Assembly (NCBI GenBank): GCA_017391185.1
Contig: JAFOZN010000044.1
Coordinates: 1 to 17,552, forward strand
Origin: Alistipes sp.
GTDB lineage: Bacteria; Bacteroidota; Bacteroidia; Bacteroidales; Rikenellaceae
Direction of reading: 5' to 3'
Length of the DNA: 17,552 nt
Within the stretch, counting starts at the first letter, position 1. Each line of letters starts with the position of its first letter. Both the position numbers and the translations under genes were made by a program. The notes beneath the pieces were generated by a model. That model did not search any database, had not been told where the DNA came from, and saw only the letters and a list, made by a program, of their open reading frames with translations. This document shows, piece by piece, positions 8,190 through 15,018 of the stretch.

Positions 8190-9071
8190 TTATTGTTGGT
8201 CATATCCGAAACGGCGCAGCTGACGCTCGTTGTTGCGCCAATCCTCCTGCACCTTGACAAAGAGCTGGAGAAACACCTTCTTACCCAGGAATTGCTCCAT
8301 ATCCTCTCTCGCCTTCTGTCCCACACGCTTCAGACGTTCACCCTTGTGGCCAATGATGATTCCCTTCTGAGAGTTGCGGGCAACATATATAGTGGCAGAG
8401 ATGCGGTCGATGGTAGGCTCCTCTTTGTAGGTGTCGATCTCGATCTCGCAACAATATGGGATCTCCTTCTCGTAGGAAAGAAGTATCTTCTCGCGGATAA
8501 TCTCCGAAGCGAAGAAACGTAAGGTTTTGTCGGTCAATGTGTCCTTTGGATAGAATGGCTCACCCTCAGGCAGACGCTCAAGGATGGCATCCAAGACTCC
8601 CTTCATGCCGAACTTCTCGCGTGCCGATACGGGGATTATGAGCGAATCGGGCATTCTCTGCTGCCACTCCTCGACCAAAGCCTCCAACTTTTCGGGTGTG
8701 GTGAGGTCGATCTTGTTGATCACCACTATAGCGGGGATTCCGCTATGGTTGATGCGCTCGATAATCTTCTCCGAACGATCGCTCTGCTCTACGGTGTCGG
8801 TCACATAGAGGATCACATCTGCATCATCCACCGCGCCATGAACGAAGTTCATCATCGACTCCTGTAATTTGTATGCAGGCTTCAAGATTCCTGGGGTGTC
8901 AGAATATACGATCTGGAAATCATCGCCATTGACGATACCCATGATGCGGTGACGTGTGGTCTGAGCCTTAGAGGTGATAATCGACAATCGCTCGCCGACC
9001 AAAGCATTCATCAGCGTAGATTTACCCACATTAGGGTTGCCAATGATATTTACAAAACCTGATTTGTGCAT
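8190..9071 (-). CDS. era: Ribosome-assembly GTPase Era
   Basis: Era is an essential GTPase that binds the 3' end of 16S rRNA and checks 30S maturation. The 293-residue length is standard. Motifs in order: P-loop GNPNVGKS (11-18), TT of switch I (38-39), DTPG (58-61), NKID (119-122) and SAR (149-151). They are followed by a C-terminal KH RNA-binding domain with its GxxG loop (GHKGERLKRVG, 241-251). The start ATG lies about 25 nt downstream of the predicted transcription start. Era is the first gene of a probable three-gene transcript with the TPR protein and MFS carrier. The call is secure. Confidence 0.97.
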   Translation of the reverse strand: MHKSGFVNIIGNPNVGKSTLMNALVGERLSIITSKAQTTRHRIMGIVNGDDFQIVYSDTPGILKPAYKLQESMMNFVHGAVDDADVILYVTDTVEQSDRSEKIIERINHSGIPAIVVINKIDLTTPEKLEALVEEWQQRMPDSLIIPVSAREKFGMKGVLDAILERLPEGEPFYPKDTLTDKTLRFFASEIIREKILLSYEKEIPYCCEIEIDTYKEEPTIDRISATIYVARNSQKGIIIGHKGERLKRVGQKAREDMEQFLGKKVFLQLFVKVQEDWRNNERQLRRFGYDQQ

Positions 9072-9101
9072 TATTTTAGTCTAAAAGTATTTATTAACCG
9101 A

Positions 9102-9133
9102 CAAATATAGCCATAAAAAAATACCCATACAAA
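9102..9133 (-). promoter_or_regulatory. era: Promoter of era
   Basis: On the minus strand, TTTG (9133-9130) is followed after 20 nt by TATATTTG (9109-9102), a good Bacteroidetes -33/-7 pair. The expected start is near 9096, about 25 nt before the era ATG. The -33 element falls in and beside the loop of the hairpin at 9122-9143. Confidence 0.75.
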
Positions 9134-9143
9134 TGTATGGGTA
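9113..9143 (-). terminator. Rho-independent terminator of the outer-membrane protein gene
   Basis: A perfect 9-bp stem (TACCCATAC / GTATGGGTA, 9122-9130 with 9135-9143) closes on a 4-nt loop. On the minus strand it is followed by a T-run (9121-9115). It lies 31 nt beyond the stop of the gene at 9175-9648. Confidence 0.8.
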
Positions 9144-9174
9144 AAAAGTGTTAATAATCTTGGATTATTAATGG

Positions 9175-9648
9175 TTATTTACGTCCTCCACCAAAGACTA
9201 TGCCCAGCGAGACGATAGGGTAGATGGATGAGAAATTATATGTGTTGAGGTTAAGTGTCAGGCGCACGTGTTGAAATAGCTCCACACCCGCGCGTGGCAC
9301 AAATTTCAATTGAGTAGAAGTGCCTGTTGGACCATCCACGTAATCTGACTCATCGTATGCGCCCAAACCCAAACCTGCACCTGCGAAAAAGAGGAAGTTT
9401 TTGTTGGGTCTTGCAAAGTTGTAATCCGAAACTATTACGGAATTATATCCTACATTACTTATGCTCGCTCGCACGCCTACGTCCCAATAGGCGTTGATAT
9501 TATTGCGTACCTCCAAAGCCATCTCCAAACCTCGTCCCATTCCGAAACTCGGCTCTACCTCGATTCGCCTTACGTTGTAATCCTCTATTTGGGCGAAAAT
9601 GTTAGTTGCCGAAAAGAGAAGGGCGCTAAGGATTATAAACTTTTTCAT
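9175..9648 (-). CDS. Small outer-membrane beta-barrel protein (hypothetical)
   Basis: The 157-residue product has a clear signal peptide (MKKFIILSALLFSATNIFAQ, cleavage likely after Ala19). The rest alternates polar and hydrophobic residues in short strands with glycine/aromatic turns, for example FLFFAGAGLGLGAYDES and RAGVELFQHVRLTLNLNTYNF. This is typical of small porin-like or OmpW/OmpA-type barrels of Bacteroidetes. It does not end in the usual aromatic residue but in GIVFGGGRK. It is a single-gene unit with its own terminator (9122-9143). The upstream 120 bases hold a poly-G tract in a promoter-like setting, so expression might vary between cells. No specific family or ligand can be named. 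Confidence 0.75.
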   Translation of the reverse strand: MKKFIILSALLFSATNIFAQIEDYNVRRIEVEPSFGMGRGLEMALEVRNNINAYWDVGVRASISNVGYNSVIVSDYNFARPNKNFLFFAGAGLGLGAYDESDYVDGPTGTSTQLKFVPRAGVELFQHVRLTLNLNTYNFSSIYPIVSLGIVFGGGRK

Positions 9649-9764
9649 AGTGATCTATCTTATTTCTTGGTTTACACATCTATAAAACGCAACAAAAGGG
9701 AAAGTATTGTGTTCGATTAGTCCAATTTGCACCTAATGCTACATATGGGCCAATAAAATACATG

Positions 9765-9796
9765 CAAATTACCCCCCCCCTCAATTTGTGAACAAA
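9765..9796 (-). promoter_or_regulatory. Putative promoter of the outer-membrane protein gene with a poly-G spacer
   Basis: On the minus strand, TTTG (9796-9793) is followed after 21 nt by TAATTTG (9771-9765), one base short of the consensus TAnnTTTG. The spacer ends in nine consecutive G (9780-9772). A small inverted repeat, ATTTGT-GA-ACAAAT (9784-9797), covers the -33 region. The leader to the ATG at 9648 would be about 110 nt. This is a tentative call, because the -7 box is imperfect. Confidence 0.35.
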
Positions 9797-9802
9797 TGGG
9801 AC

Positions 9803-9839
9803 AAAAAAATCTGCCAAACTGTGAAATTCGGCAGATTTT
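9803..9839 (-). terminator. Rho-independent terminator of ffh
   Basis: A 10-bp inverted repeat (AAAATCTGCC 9806-9815 with GGCAGATTTT 9830-9839) encloses a 14-nt loop. It is followed on the minus strand by a seven-base T-run (9809-9803). It starts 18 nt after the ffh stop codon. Confidence 0.85.
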
Positions 9840-9857
9840 AGTTTAATGCATTATTTT

Positions 9858-11186
9858 TTATCGGCGGAAACCGCGTGGCATACGTGGCATCTTCATGTTG
9901 CCGCCCGCTACCATCTTCATCATCTTGCGGGTCTCCTCAAACTGCTTCATCAAGCGGTTTACATCGGCGATAGTAGTACCCGAACCCTTGGCAATACGCT
10001 CGCGGCGTTTAGCGTTGATAATCTCAGGCTTCTCGCGCTCGGCTGGTGTCATAGAGCCGATGATAGCCTCGATCTGCTTGAAGGCATCATCTGGAATATC
10101 TACATTACGCAAAGCCTTACCCAAACCAGGGATCATCGAGGCGATATCCTTCAGATTACCCATCTTCTTGACCTGATTGATCTGCTCGATGAAGTCGTTG
10201 AAGTTAAACTGATTCTTCACGATCTTCTTCTTCAGACGGCGTGCAGCCTCCTCATCATACTGCTCCTGAGCACGCTCCACGAGTGAAACCACATCACCCA
10301 TGCCCAAGATACGGTCGGCCATACGCTCTGGGTGGAATACCTGCAGGGCATCCATCTTCTCGCCACTTGAGATAAACTTCAGAGGTTTGTTCACTACCGA
10401 GCGGATAGAGATAGCAGCACCACCACGAGTATCACCATCCAACTTGGTGAGTACCACACCATCAAAATCCAGACGGTCGTTGAACTCCTTGGCGGTATTT
10501 ACTGCATCCTGACCAGTCATCGAATCCACCACGAAGAGTGTCTCACTTGGATTTACAGCAGCCTTGATAGCCGTAATCTCCTGCATCATGGCCTCATCTA
10601 CAGCCAAACGACCTGCGGTATCGACAATCACTACGTTGTATGACTTCTGACGAGCGTATGAGATGGCGTTCTGAGCAATCTCTACAGGATTCTGATTACC
10701 CTCCTCGGTATATACCTCTACGCCGATCTGCTCACCCAATACCTTGAGCTGGTCGATAGCGGCAGGGCGATATACGTCACCCGCAACGAGCAATACCTGA
10801 CGGCCCTTCTTAGACTTGAGCAACGATGCGAGTTTACCAGAGAAGGTGGTCTTACCCGAACCCTGCAAACCTGCGATAAGCACTACGGCAGGTGAGCCCT
10901 CCAATTTGATATCTGTCGCTGTACCACCCATGAGCTGAGCTAACTCATCGCGCACAATCTTGGTCATCATCTGGCCAGGCTTCACTGCAGTCAATACATC
11001 CTGTCCCAAAGCCTTCTGCTTAACCTCATCGGTAAAGTTCTTGGCAACCTTGTAATTAACATCGGCATCGATAAGCGCGCGGCGAATCTCTTTCAGGGTC
11101 TCAGCTACGTTGATCTCGGTAATACGACCCTCACCCTTGAGGATTTTAAACGATCGTTCTAATTTGTCGGTTAGATTTTCAAACAT
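9858..11186 (-). CDS. ffh: Signal recognition particle protein Ffh (SRP54)
   Basis: Ffh binds signal sequences of nascent inner-membrane proteins and, with SRP RNA and FtsY, delivers ribosomes to the Sec translocon. The 442-residue length is normal. An N-terminal helical domain (1 to about 90) precedes the GTPase G domain, with P-loop GLQGSGKTT (106-114), DTAGR (189-193) and TKLDGDTRGG (247-256). The methionine-rich M domain (about 327-442) contains the SMTPAEREKPEIIN and RRERIAKGSG segments (378-403) that bind the RNA. Its RNA partner is encoded at 2276-2377 in the same window. The gene is monocistronic, with its own terminator and a -7 box upstream. The call is secure. Confidence 0.97.
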   Translation of the reverse strand: MFENLTDKLERSFKILKGEGRITEINVAETLKEIRRALIDADVNYKVAKNFTDEVKQKALGQDVLTAVKPGQMMTKIVRDELAQLMGGTATDIKLEGSPAVVLIAGLQGSGKTTFSGKLASLLKSKKGRQVLLVAGDVYRPAAIDQLKVLGEQIGVEVYTEEGNQNPVEIAQNAISYARQKSYNVVIVDTAGRLAVDEAMMQEITAIKAAVNPSETLFVVDSMTGQDAVNTAKEFNDRLDFDGVVLTKLDGDTRGGAAISIRSVVNKPLKFISSGEKMDALQVFHPERMADRILGMGDVVSLVERAQEQYDEEAARRLKKKIVKNQFNFNDFIEQINQVKKMGNLKDIASMIPGLGKALRNVDIPDDAFKQIEAIIGSMTPAEREKPEIINAKRRERIAKGSGTTIADVNRLMKQFEETRKMMKMVAGGNMKMPRMPRGFRR

Positions 11187-11228
11187 CTTTTATCTAAATT
11201 TACTTATATTCAATAGTGAAAAATCATG

Positions 11229-11236
11229 CAAAGATA
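11229..11236 (-). promoter_or_regulatory. -7 box of the ffh promoter
   Basis: On the minus strand, TATCTTTG (11236-11229) fits TAnnTTTG exactly and lies about 43 nt before the ffh ATG. No convincing TTG/TTTG stands 19-21 nt upstream, so only the -7 half is supported. Confidence 0.55.
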
Positions 11237-11312
11237 GTAAATCTTTGTAAATTGTAGAGTTTATGTGCTGAAATAATGACTAAATAATCTATTAACTATC
11301 AAAAATGTGAGC

Positions 11313-11341
11313 TTGCGCATAGTGAATTTTATGTAACTTTG
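11313..11341 (+). promoter_or_regulatory. Promoter of the DUF4491 gene
   Basis: TAACTTTG (11334-11341) matches the -7 consensus, with TTG (11313-11315) 18 nt upstream. The ATG at 11360 is only about 12 nt after the expected start, a short leader. Confidence 0.6.
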
Positions 11342-11359
11342 CCTCAAAAATCTTGTGTT

Positions 11360-11644
11360 ATGTATTTTACAGGAATTATAATCGGCGTAGCAACATTTCT
11401 TATTATCGGAATGTTTCATCCTTTGGTAATCAAAGGTGAGTATTATTTTGGAGTGAAGTGCTGGTGGGTTTTTGCCCTGATGGGAGTTGCAACTATTGTG
11501 GCATCGCTCATGGTTGAGGATGTGTTGTGGTCAACACTTTTGGCAGTGTGGGGAGCATCTTCGCTTTGGTCAATAGGAGAACTTTTCGAGCAACGCAAGC
11601 GTGTCGAAAAGGGGTGGTTTCCCCGTAGAGAGAAAAATAAATAA
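11360..11644 (+). CDS. DUF4491 family small membrane protein
   Basis: This is a 94-residue integral membrane protein with three hydrophobic segments (about residues 4-22, 32-49 and 54-72) and a basic C-terminal tail. The order FTGIIIGxATFLIIGxFHP, CWWVF, then LWSIGELFEQRKRVEKGWFP matches what I recall of the DUF4491 family of Bacteroidales. No function is known for that family. The frame can be extended upstream to a TTG at 11339, but that would lie inside the -7 box, so the ATG at 11360 is the start. It converges on the MazG-like gene with 10 nt between the stop codons. Confidence 0.8.
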   Translation: MYFTGIIIGVATFLIIGMFHPLVIKGEYYFGVKCWWVFALMGVATIVASLMVEDVLWSTLLAVWGASSLWSIGELFEQRKRVEKGWFPRREKNK

Positions 11645-11654
11645 ATACTCTATT

Positions 11655-11975
11655 CTACAACTTAGGATTGTTTATATGTCTTGAGCTATCTCTCGCGGTC
11701 TTTTTCTCGAAGTTGCGTGCGATAGCCTCCTCTAAGTCTATGCCCATCTGATTGGCCAGACATACTACCACCCAAATTATATCTGCCATCTCATCCGCAG
11801 GATCGCTCTTTTCGCCCTCTTTGAATGATTGATCGCCGTAGCGGCGAGCCATGATGCGGGCGAGTTCTCCAACCTCCTCGCTTAGGATAGCCATATTGGT
11901 TAGTTCGCTGAAGTATCTCACGCCATACTTTTTGATCCAAGCGTCAACCTCTGACTGCAAAGTTTTTATCTCCAT
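11655..11975 (-). CDS. MazG-like nucleotide pyrophosphohydrolase
   Basis: This 106-residue all-alpha NTP pyrophosphohydrolase of the MazG/dUTPase superfamily would hydrolyse (non-canonical) NTPs to NMP and pyrophosphate. The metal-binding signature is EExxE (Glu33, Glu34, Glu37) followed by ExxD (Glu62, Asp65 in DEMADIIW), the usual ExxE...ExxD arrangement. The length fits the single-domain MazG-like group rather than full two-domain MazG. A -7-like TATTTTTG (12013-12006) lies 31-38 nt upstream, in the divergent region shared with the GH127 gene. The substrate is not predictable from sequence. Confidence 0.87.
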   Translation of the reverse strand: MEIKTLQSEVDAWIKKYGVRYFSELTNMAILSEEVGELARIMARRYGDQSFKEGEKSDPADEMADIIWVVVCLANQMGIDLEEAIARNFEKKTARDSSRHINNPKL

Positions 11976-12005
11976 TTGAGCTGATTTTTAGTCTTATTTT
12001 CTTCT

Positions 12006-12013
12006 CAAAAATA
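12006..12013 (-). promoter_or_regulatory. -7 box of the MazG-like gene
   Basis: On the minus strand, TATTTTTG (12013-12006) fits TAnnTTTG and lies 31 nt before the ATG. A caaa (TTTG) upstream is only 12 nt away, too close for a -33, so the promoter is incomplete. Confidence 0.45.
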
Positions 12014-12076
12014 GGAAAATATTTTCAAACCTGCCCTTTTTTCGTATCTTTGTAAATAGGAAAATGTTTCAAACTG
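12011..12076 (+). repeat. Imperfect direct repeat flanking the GH127 -7 box
   Basis: Two copies, 45 bp apart, share ATAGGAAAAT followed by (A/G)TTT(T)CAAAC(C)TG: 12011-12033 and 12056-12076. They differ by one substitution and two single-base indels. The first contains a perfect 12-bp palindrome GAAAATATTTTC (12015-12026); the second has the looser GAAA-N3-TTTC (12060-12070). Possible operator sites. Confidence 0.6.
12045..12052 (+). promoter_or_regulatory. -7 box of the GH127 cluster promoter
   Basis: TATCTTTG (12045-12052) fits TAnnTTTG. The upstream partner is weak: TTTC at 12023-12026, 18 nt away. The expected start near 12058 gives a leader of about 46 nt. A weak -33 flanked by repeats is compatible with control by an activator. 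Confidence 0.6.
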
Positions 12077-12104
12077 AAAATATAAACTATAACTCAATGA
12101 AGCT

Positions 12105-14609
12105 ATGAATAAATTTTTATCCACACTCTCATTGTCGGCTCTTGCTCTTATCTCGGTTTCGTGCAATGGCTCAGATGGCGATGTGGCGAAGGTTGAAGAG
12201 TCACTTCGCTCTGTGCCCTTCAATGAGGTGACGCTCAATGATGATTTTTGGTTGCCGCGTCTGAAGATTCAAAAACAGACGCTTGTGCCGTTTTCGTTGG
12301 AAAAGACCGCCTATGCGGTAGAGAATCTGCGCAAGGTGGGGGCATATCTGAGGGGCGAGAAGGTTGATAGTCCTATCGAGGGGCCGATATATGTCGCTTC
12401 GGATCTCTTCAAGGTGATGGAGGGCGCGGCATATCTTCTTACGTTGGAGAAGGATGAGGAGCTGGAGAAACAGCTCGATGAGATTATAGATGTCATAGCT
12501 GCAGCTCAAGAGGAGGATGGTTATCTCTATGAGCATCATATCATGCCACCACATCTGCGTAATCAAGGTAATAATGGTGGTGCAGGTCCAGAGCGTTATT
12601 CGTGGGTGATACATAGCCATGAGCTCTACAATATGGGACATATGTACGAGGGTGCGATAGCTTATTGGCGTGCAACGGGTAAACGTAAGTGGTTGGATGT
12701 TGCTGAGAAGAGTGCCATGCATTTCAATAGAGTCTTTTTTGAGGGTGGCGATCCTAAGTATAACGGTGGTAAGCCTATTATGCAAGCTCCGGGGCATGAG
12801 GAGCTGGAGTTAGCTTTGGTGAAGATGTATCAGGCTACGGGTAAGAAACTATATTTGGATATGGCCAAGAAGTTCTTGGATATCCGAGGCGTGACATATT
12901 TCCCAGGAGGCGAGAGTGGTGTGATGACTAACACTTATACCCAGCAACATCAACCCGTGCGAGATCAACGTGAGGCGGTGGGTCATGCTGTACGTGCAGC
13001 GTATCTATATTCGGGCATGGCCGATGTGATGGCTCAGACCGGAGATCAGACTTTGAAACCTGCTTTGGAATCTGTATGGCACGATATCGTAGATCGCAAG
13101 ATGCACATTACGGGTGGTCTGGGAGCTGTGGCAGGTATCGAGGGTTTTGGTCCTGCATACGCTTTGCCTAATAAGGATACCTACGATGAGACTTGCGCTG
13201 CGGTGGGTAATGTATTTTTCAACTATCGTATGTTCTTGGCTTCATCTGAGGCTAAATATGTCGATGTGGCTGAGGTTGCTCTCTATAACAATGTCTTGGC
13301 AGGTGTAAATCTTGAGGGTAATAAATTCTTCTATGTCAATCCTTTGCAGGCAGATGGCCGCAAGACCTTCAACCATGGTCAAGCTGGTCGCTCGCCATGG
13401 TTCTGGTGTGCTTGTTGCCCCTCGAATCTGGCACGTTTGATTCCTCAGATTTCGGGTATGATATATTCGCACACCGATGATGATATCTTCTGCGGATTCT
13501 ATGCTGGCAGCTCTGTTGATGTGGCTTTGGCCGAAGGAAAAGTGCGTCTTGAGCAGCGTACCCAATATCCATTTGAGGGGCGTATCGAGTTGGATGTTAT
13601 GCCCGAAAACGATGGCGAAGAGTTTACCCTTTGGTTGCGTATTCCTACTTGGTGCACAGATCGCTTTGTGGCAGGAGAACTCTATTCTTATGCCGATGGG
13701 GAGTCTGGTAAGAGTCCCAAAGCTAAGGTCAATGGCATGAGAGTCCGTGCTGAGGTTGTGGATGGATATTTGCCTGTGAAGCGTAGCTGGAAACGAGGAG
13801 ATAAGGTAGTCTTGGAGTTGCCAATGCCTGTTCGTTACTCCGTGGCAGATGCAAGGGTGGAGGCTGATCGTGGAAGACTTTGTGTGACACGAGGTCCTTT
13901 GGTATATTGTGCCGAGGGTGTGGACAATTCACACAATCCGATCCACTATTTTATCAGCGATTTTGGTCATCAGGGAGAGTTTGAATATGCTCAAGATGGT
14001 GTGCTGAAGGGTATTCCATCCATTACTATCCCTGCTCAGGCTGTAGAGGCAGAGTCATCGGTTGATGCTTCGTTGAAACTTATTCCTTACTATGCTTGGA
14101 ATAATCGTGGTGATAATGGTACTATGAATGTTTGGTTTGCAGACAATGCCGATACGGCACGTGAGGGGGCTGCGCTTACGGTGGGAAATATCGCTGATGT
14201 AAGAGCTACTGCTACATATAGCGGAGATATTGAGTACGCTGTGGCAGATGGTCGAGAGCCTAAAGATTCCTTTGATACCTCTATCCCTCGTTGGACAAGT
14301 TGGCCTAAGCTGGGTGAGGAGCAAGTAGTGGAACTCAAACTCAGGAAGAGTCAGAAAGTGGAGAGCATTTCGGTATATTGGTATGATGATAAGGGCGGTG
14401 TGCAACTCCCTGTGGAGTGGTCGGCTCAGTATCTAAGTGGTGGTGAGTGGCATGAGTTTACGCCTTATATTACCGACTCTTTTGGTGTGGAGAAGGATAA
14501 ATATAACGTGGTTCATCCCGCCGAGTCGATTAAGGCCGATGCCTTGCGCCTCAAAATCAAGGCTAAGTCAGATGCCGCAGTAGGTATTTTGGAGGCAAAG
14601 ATTGAGTAA
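12105..14609 (+). CDS. GH127 beta-L-arabinofuranosidase-like lipoprotein
   Basis: The 834-residue glycoside hydrolase resembles Bifidobacterium HypBA1, which removes beta-L-arabinofuranose using a zinc-bound cysteine nucleophile. A lipoprotein signal ends at the lipobox cysteine (ISVSC, Cys20), so the enzyme is anchored in the outer membrane or faces the periplasm. The catalytic set is intact: Glu346 (acid/base, in GIEGFGP) lies 16 residues before Glu362, which with Cys364 (DETC) binds zinc; WCACCP holds Cys437 (nucleophile) and Cys438. The GH127 domain ends near the AWNNRG motif at about 664-669. An extra beta-rich domain of about 135 residues (698-834) resembles an F5/8-type C or CBM32-like carbohydrate-binding module. 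It heads a cluster with a thioesterase and an SGNH esterase. Activity on a specific substrate is inferred. Confidence 0.9.
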   Translation: MNKFLSTLSLSALALISVSCNGSDGDVAKVEESLRSVPFNEVTLNDDFWLPRLKIQKQTLVPFSLEKTAYAVENLRKVGAYLRGEKVDSPIEGPIYVASDLFKVMEGAAYLLTLEKDEELEKQLDEIIDVIAAAQEEDGYLYEHHIMPPHLRNQGNNGGAGPERYSWVIHSHELYNMGHMYEGAIAYWRATGKRKWLDVAEKSAMHFNRVFFEGGDPKYNGGKPIMQAPGHEELELALVKMYQATGKKLYLDMAKKFLDIRGVTYFPGGESGVMTNTYTQQHQPVRDQREAVGHAVRAAYLYSGMADVMAQTGDQTLKPALESVWHDIVDRKMHITGGLGAVAGIEGFGPAYALPNKDTYDETCAAVGNVFFNYRMFLASSEAKYVDVAEVALYNNVLAGVNLEGNKFFYVNPLQADGRKTFNHGQAGRSPWFWCACCPSNLARLIPQISGMIYSHTDDDIFCGFYAGSSVDVALAEGKVRLEQRTQYPFEGRIELDVMPENDGEEFTLWLRIPTWCTDRFVAGELYSYADGESGKSPKAKVNGMRVRAEVVDGYLPVKRSWKRGDKVVLELPMPVRYSVADARVEADRGRLCVTRGPLVYCAEGVDNSHNPIHYFISDFGHQGEFEYAQDGVLKGIPSITIPAQAVEAESSVDASLKLIPYYAWNNRGDNGTMNVWFADNADTAREGAALTVGNIADVRATATYSGDIEYAVADGREPKDSFDTSIPRWTSWPKLGEEQVVELKLRKSQKVESISVYWYDDKGGVQLPVEWSAQYLSGGEWHEFTPYITDSFGVEKDKYNVVHPAESIKADALRLKIKAKSDAAVGILEAKIE

Positions 14610-14633
14610 TGTAGAACTAAAAAGGATAGAAAA

Positions 14634-15005
14634 ATGTTGACATCAGGACTTTATTATGAGAGTATGACCGTAGCCTCGACAACCAATTCAGCTGTCGCTA
14701 TGGGTTCGGGTGATATGGATGTTTTTGCTACACCTTCGATGGTGGCTTTGATGGAGAATGCTGCGATGAAGTGCGTAGCAGACAAGTTGCCCGAAGGCTC
14801 GGCTACCGTGGGCGTGGAGATCTCTACCTCACATATCAAGGCCTCTAAGTTGGGCGCAGTTATTACCGCTTCGGCAACACTTGTTGAGGTGGATGGTCGC
14901 CGTTTGACATTCGAGGTTAAGGCATGGGATGCTGATGGTGATATCGGTAAGGGAAAGCATGTGCGATTTATTGTTGACAGGGAGAAGTTTTTGAGTCGAT
15001 TGTAA
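14634..15005 (+). CDS. Hotdog-fold thioesterase, FlK-like
   Basis: The 123-residue cytoplasmic protein has no signal peptide. The helix segment FATPSMVALMENAA (31-44) and the strand VGVEISTSHIKAS (59-71) are characteristic of the thioesterase family that includes fluoroacetyl-CoA thioesterase FlK. Thr33, Glu41 and His67 have exactly the spacing of the FlK triad as I remember it (Thr42, Glu50, His76). It would hydrolyse a small acyl-CoA, with the acyl group unknown. It starts 24 nt after GH127 and ends 13 nt before the SGNH esterase, so it should share their transcript. A purine-rich AAAAAGGA stands about 10 nt before the ATG. Why a cytoplasmic acyl-CoA enzyme sits between two exported glycan enzymes is not evident. 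Confidence 0.85.
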   Translation: MLTSGLYYESMTVASTTNSAVAMGSGDMDVFATPSMVALMENAAMKCVADKLPEGSATVGVEISTSHIKASKLGAVITASATLVEVDGRRLTFEVKAWDADGDIGKGKHVRFIVDREKFLSRL

Positions 15006-15018
15006 AATTTCGGGTATT

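Noticed and set aside
9846..10286. A 146-codon open frame antisense to the end of ffh
   Set aside because: It is rich in Leu/His and lies wholly within ffh, which has full motif support. It is a shadow frame of the opposite strand.
11339..11359. Upstream TTG start for the DUF4491 protein
   Set aside because: It falls inside the -7 box of the gene's own promoter, and the family normally begins at the MYFTG-type start seen at 11360.
12201..12797. A 198-codon open frame antisense to the GH127 gene
   Set aside because: The composition is erratic with no recognisable domain, and the opposite strand carries an intact GH127 catalytic domain here.
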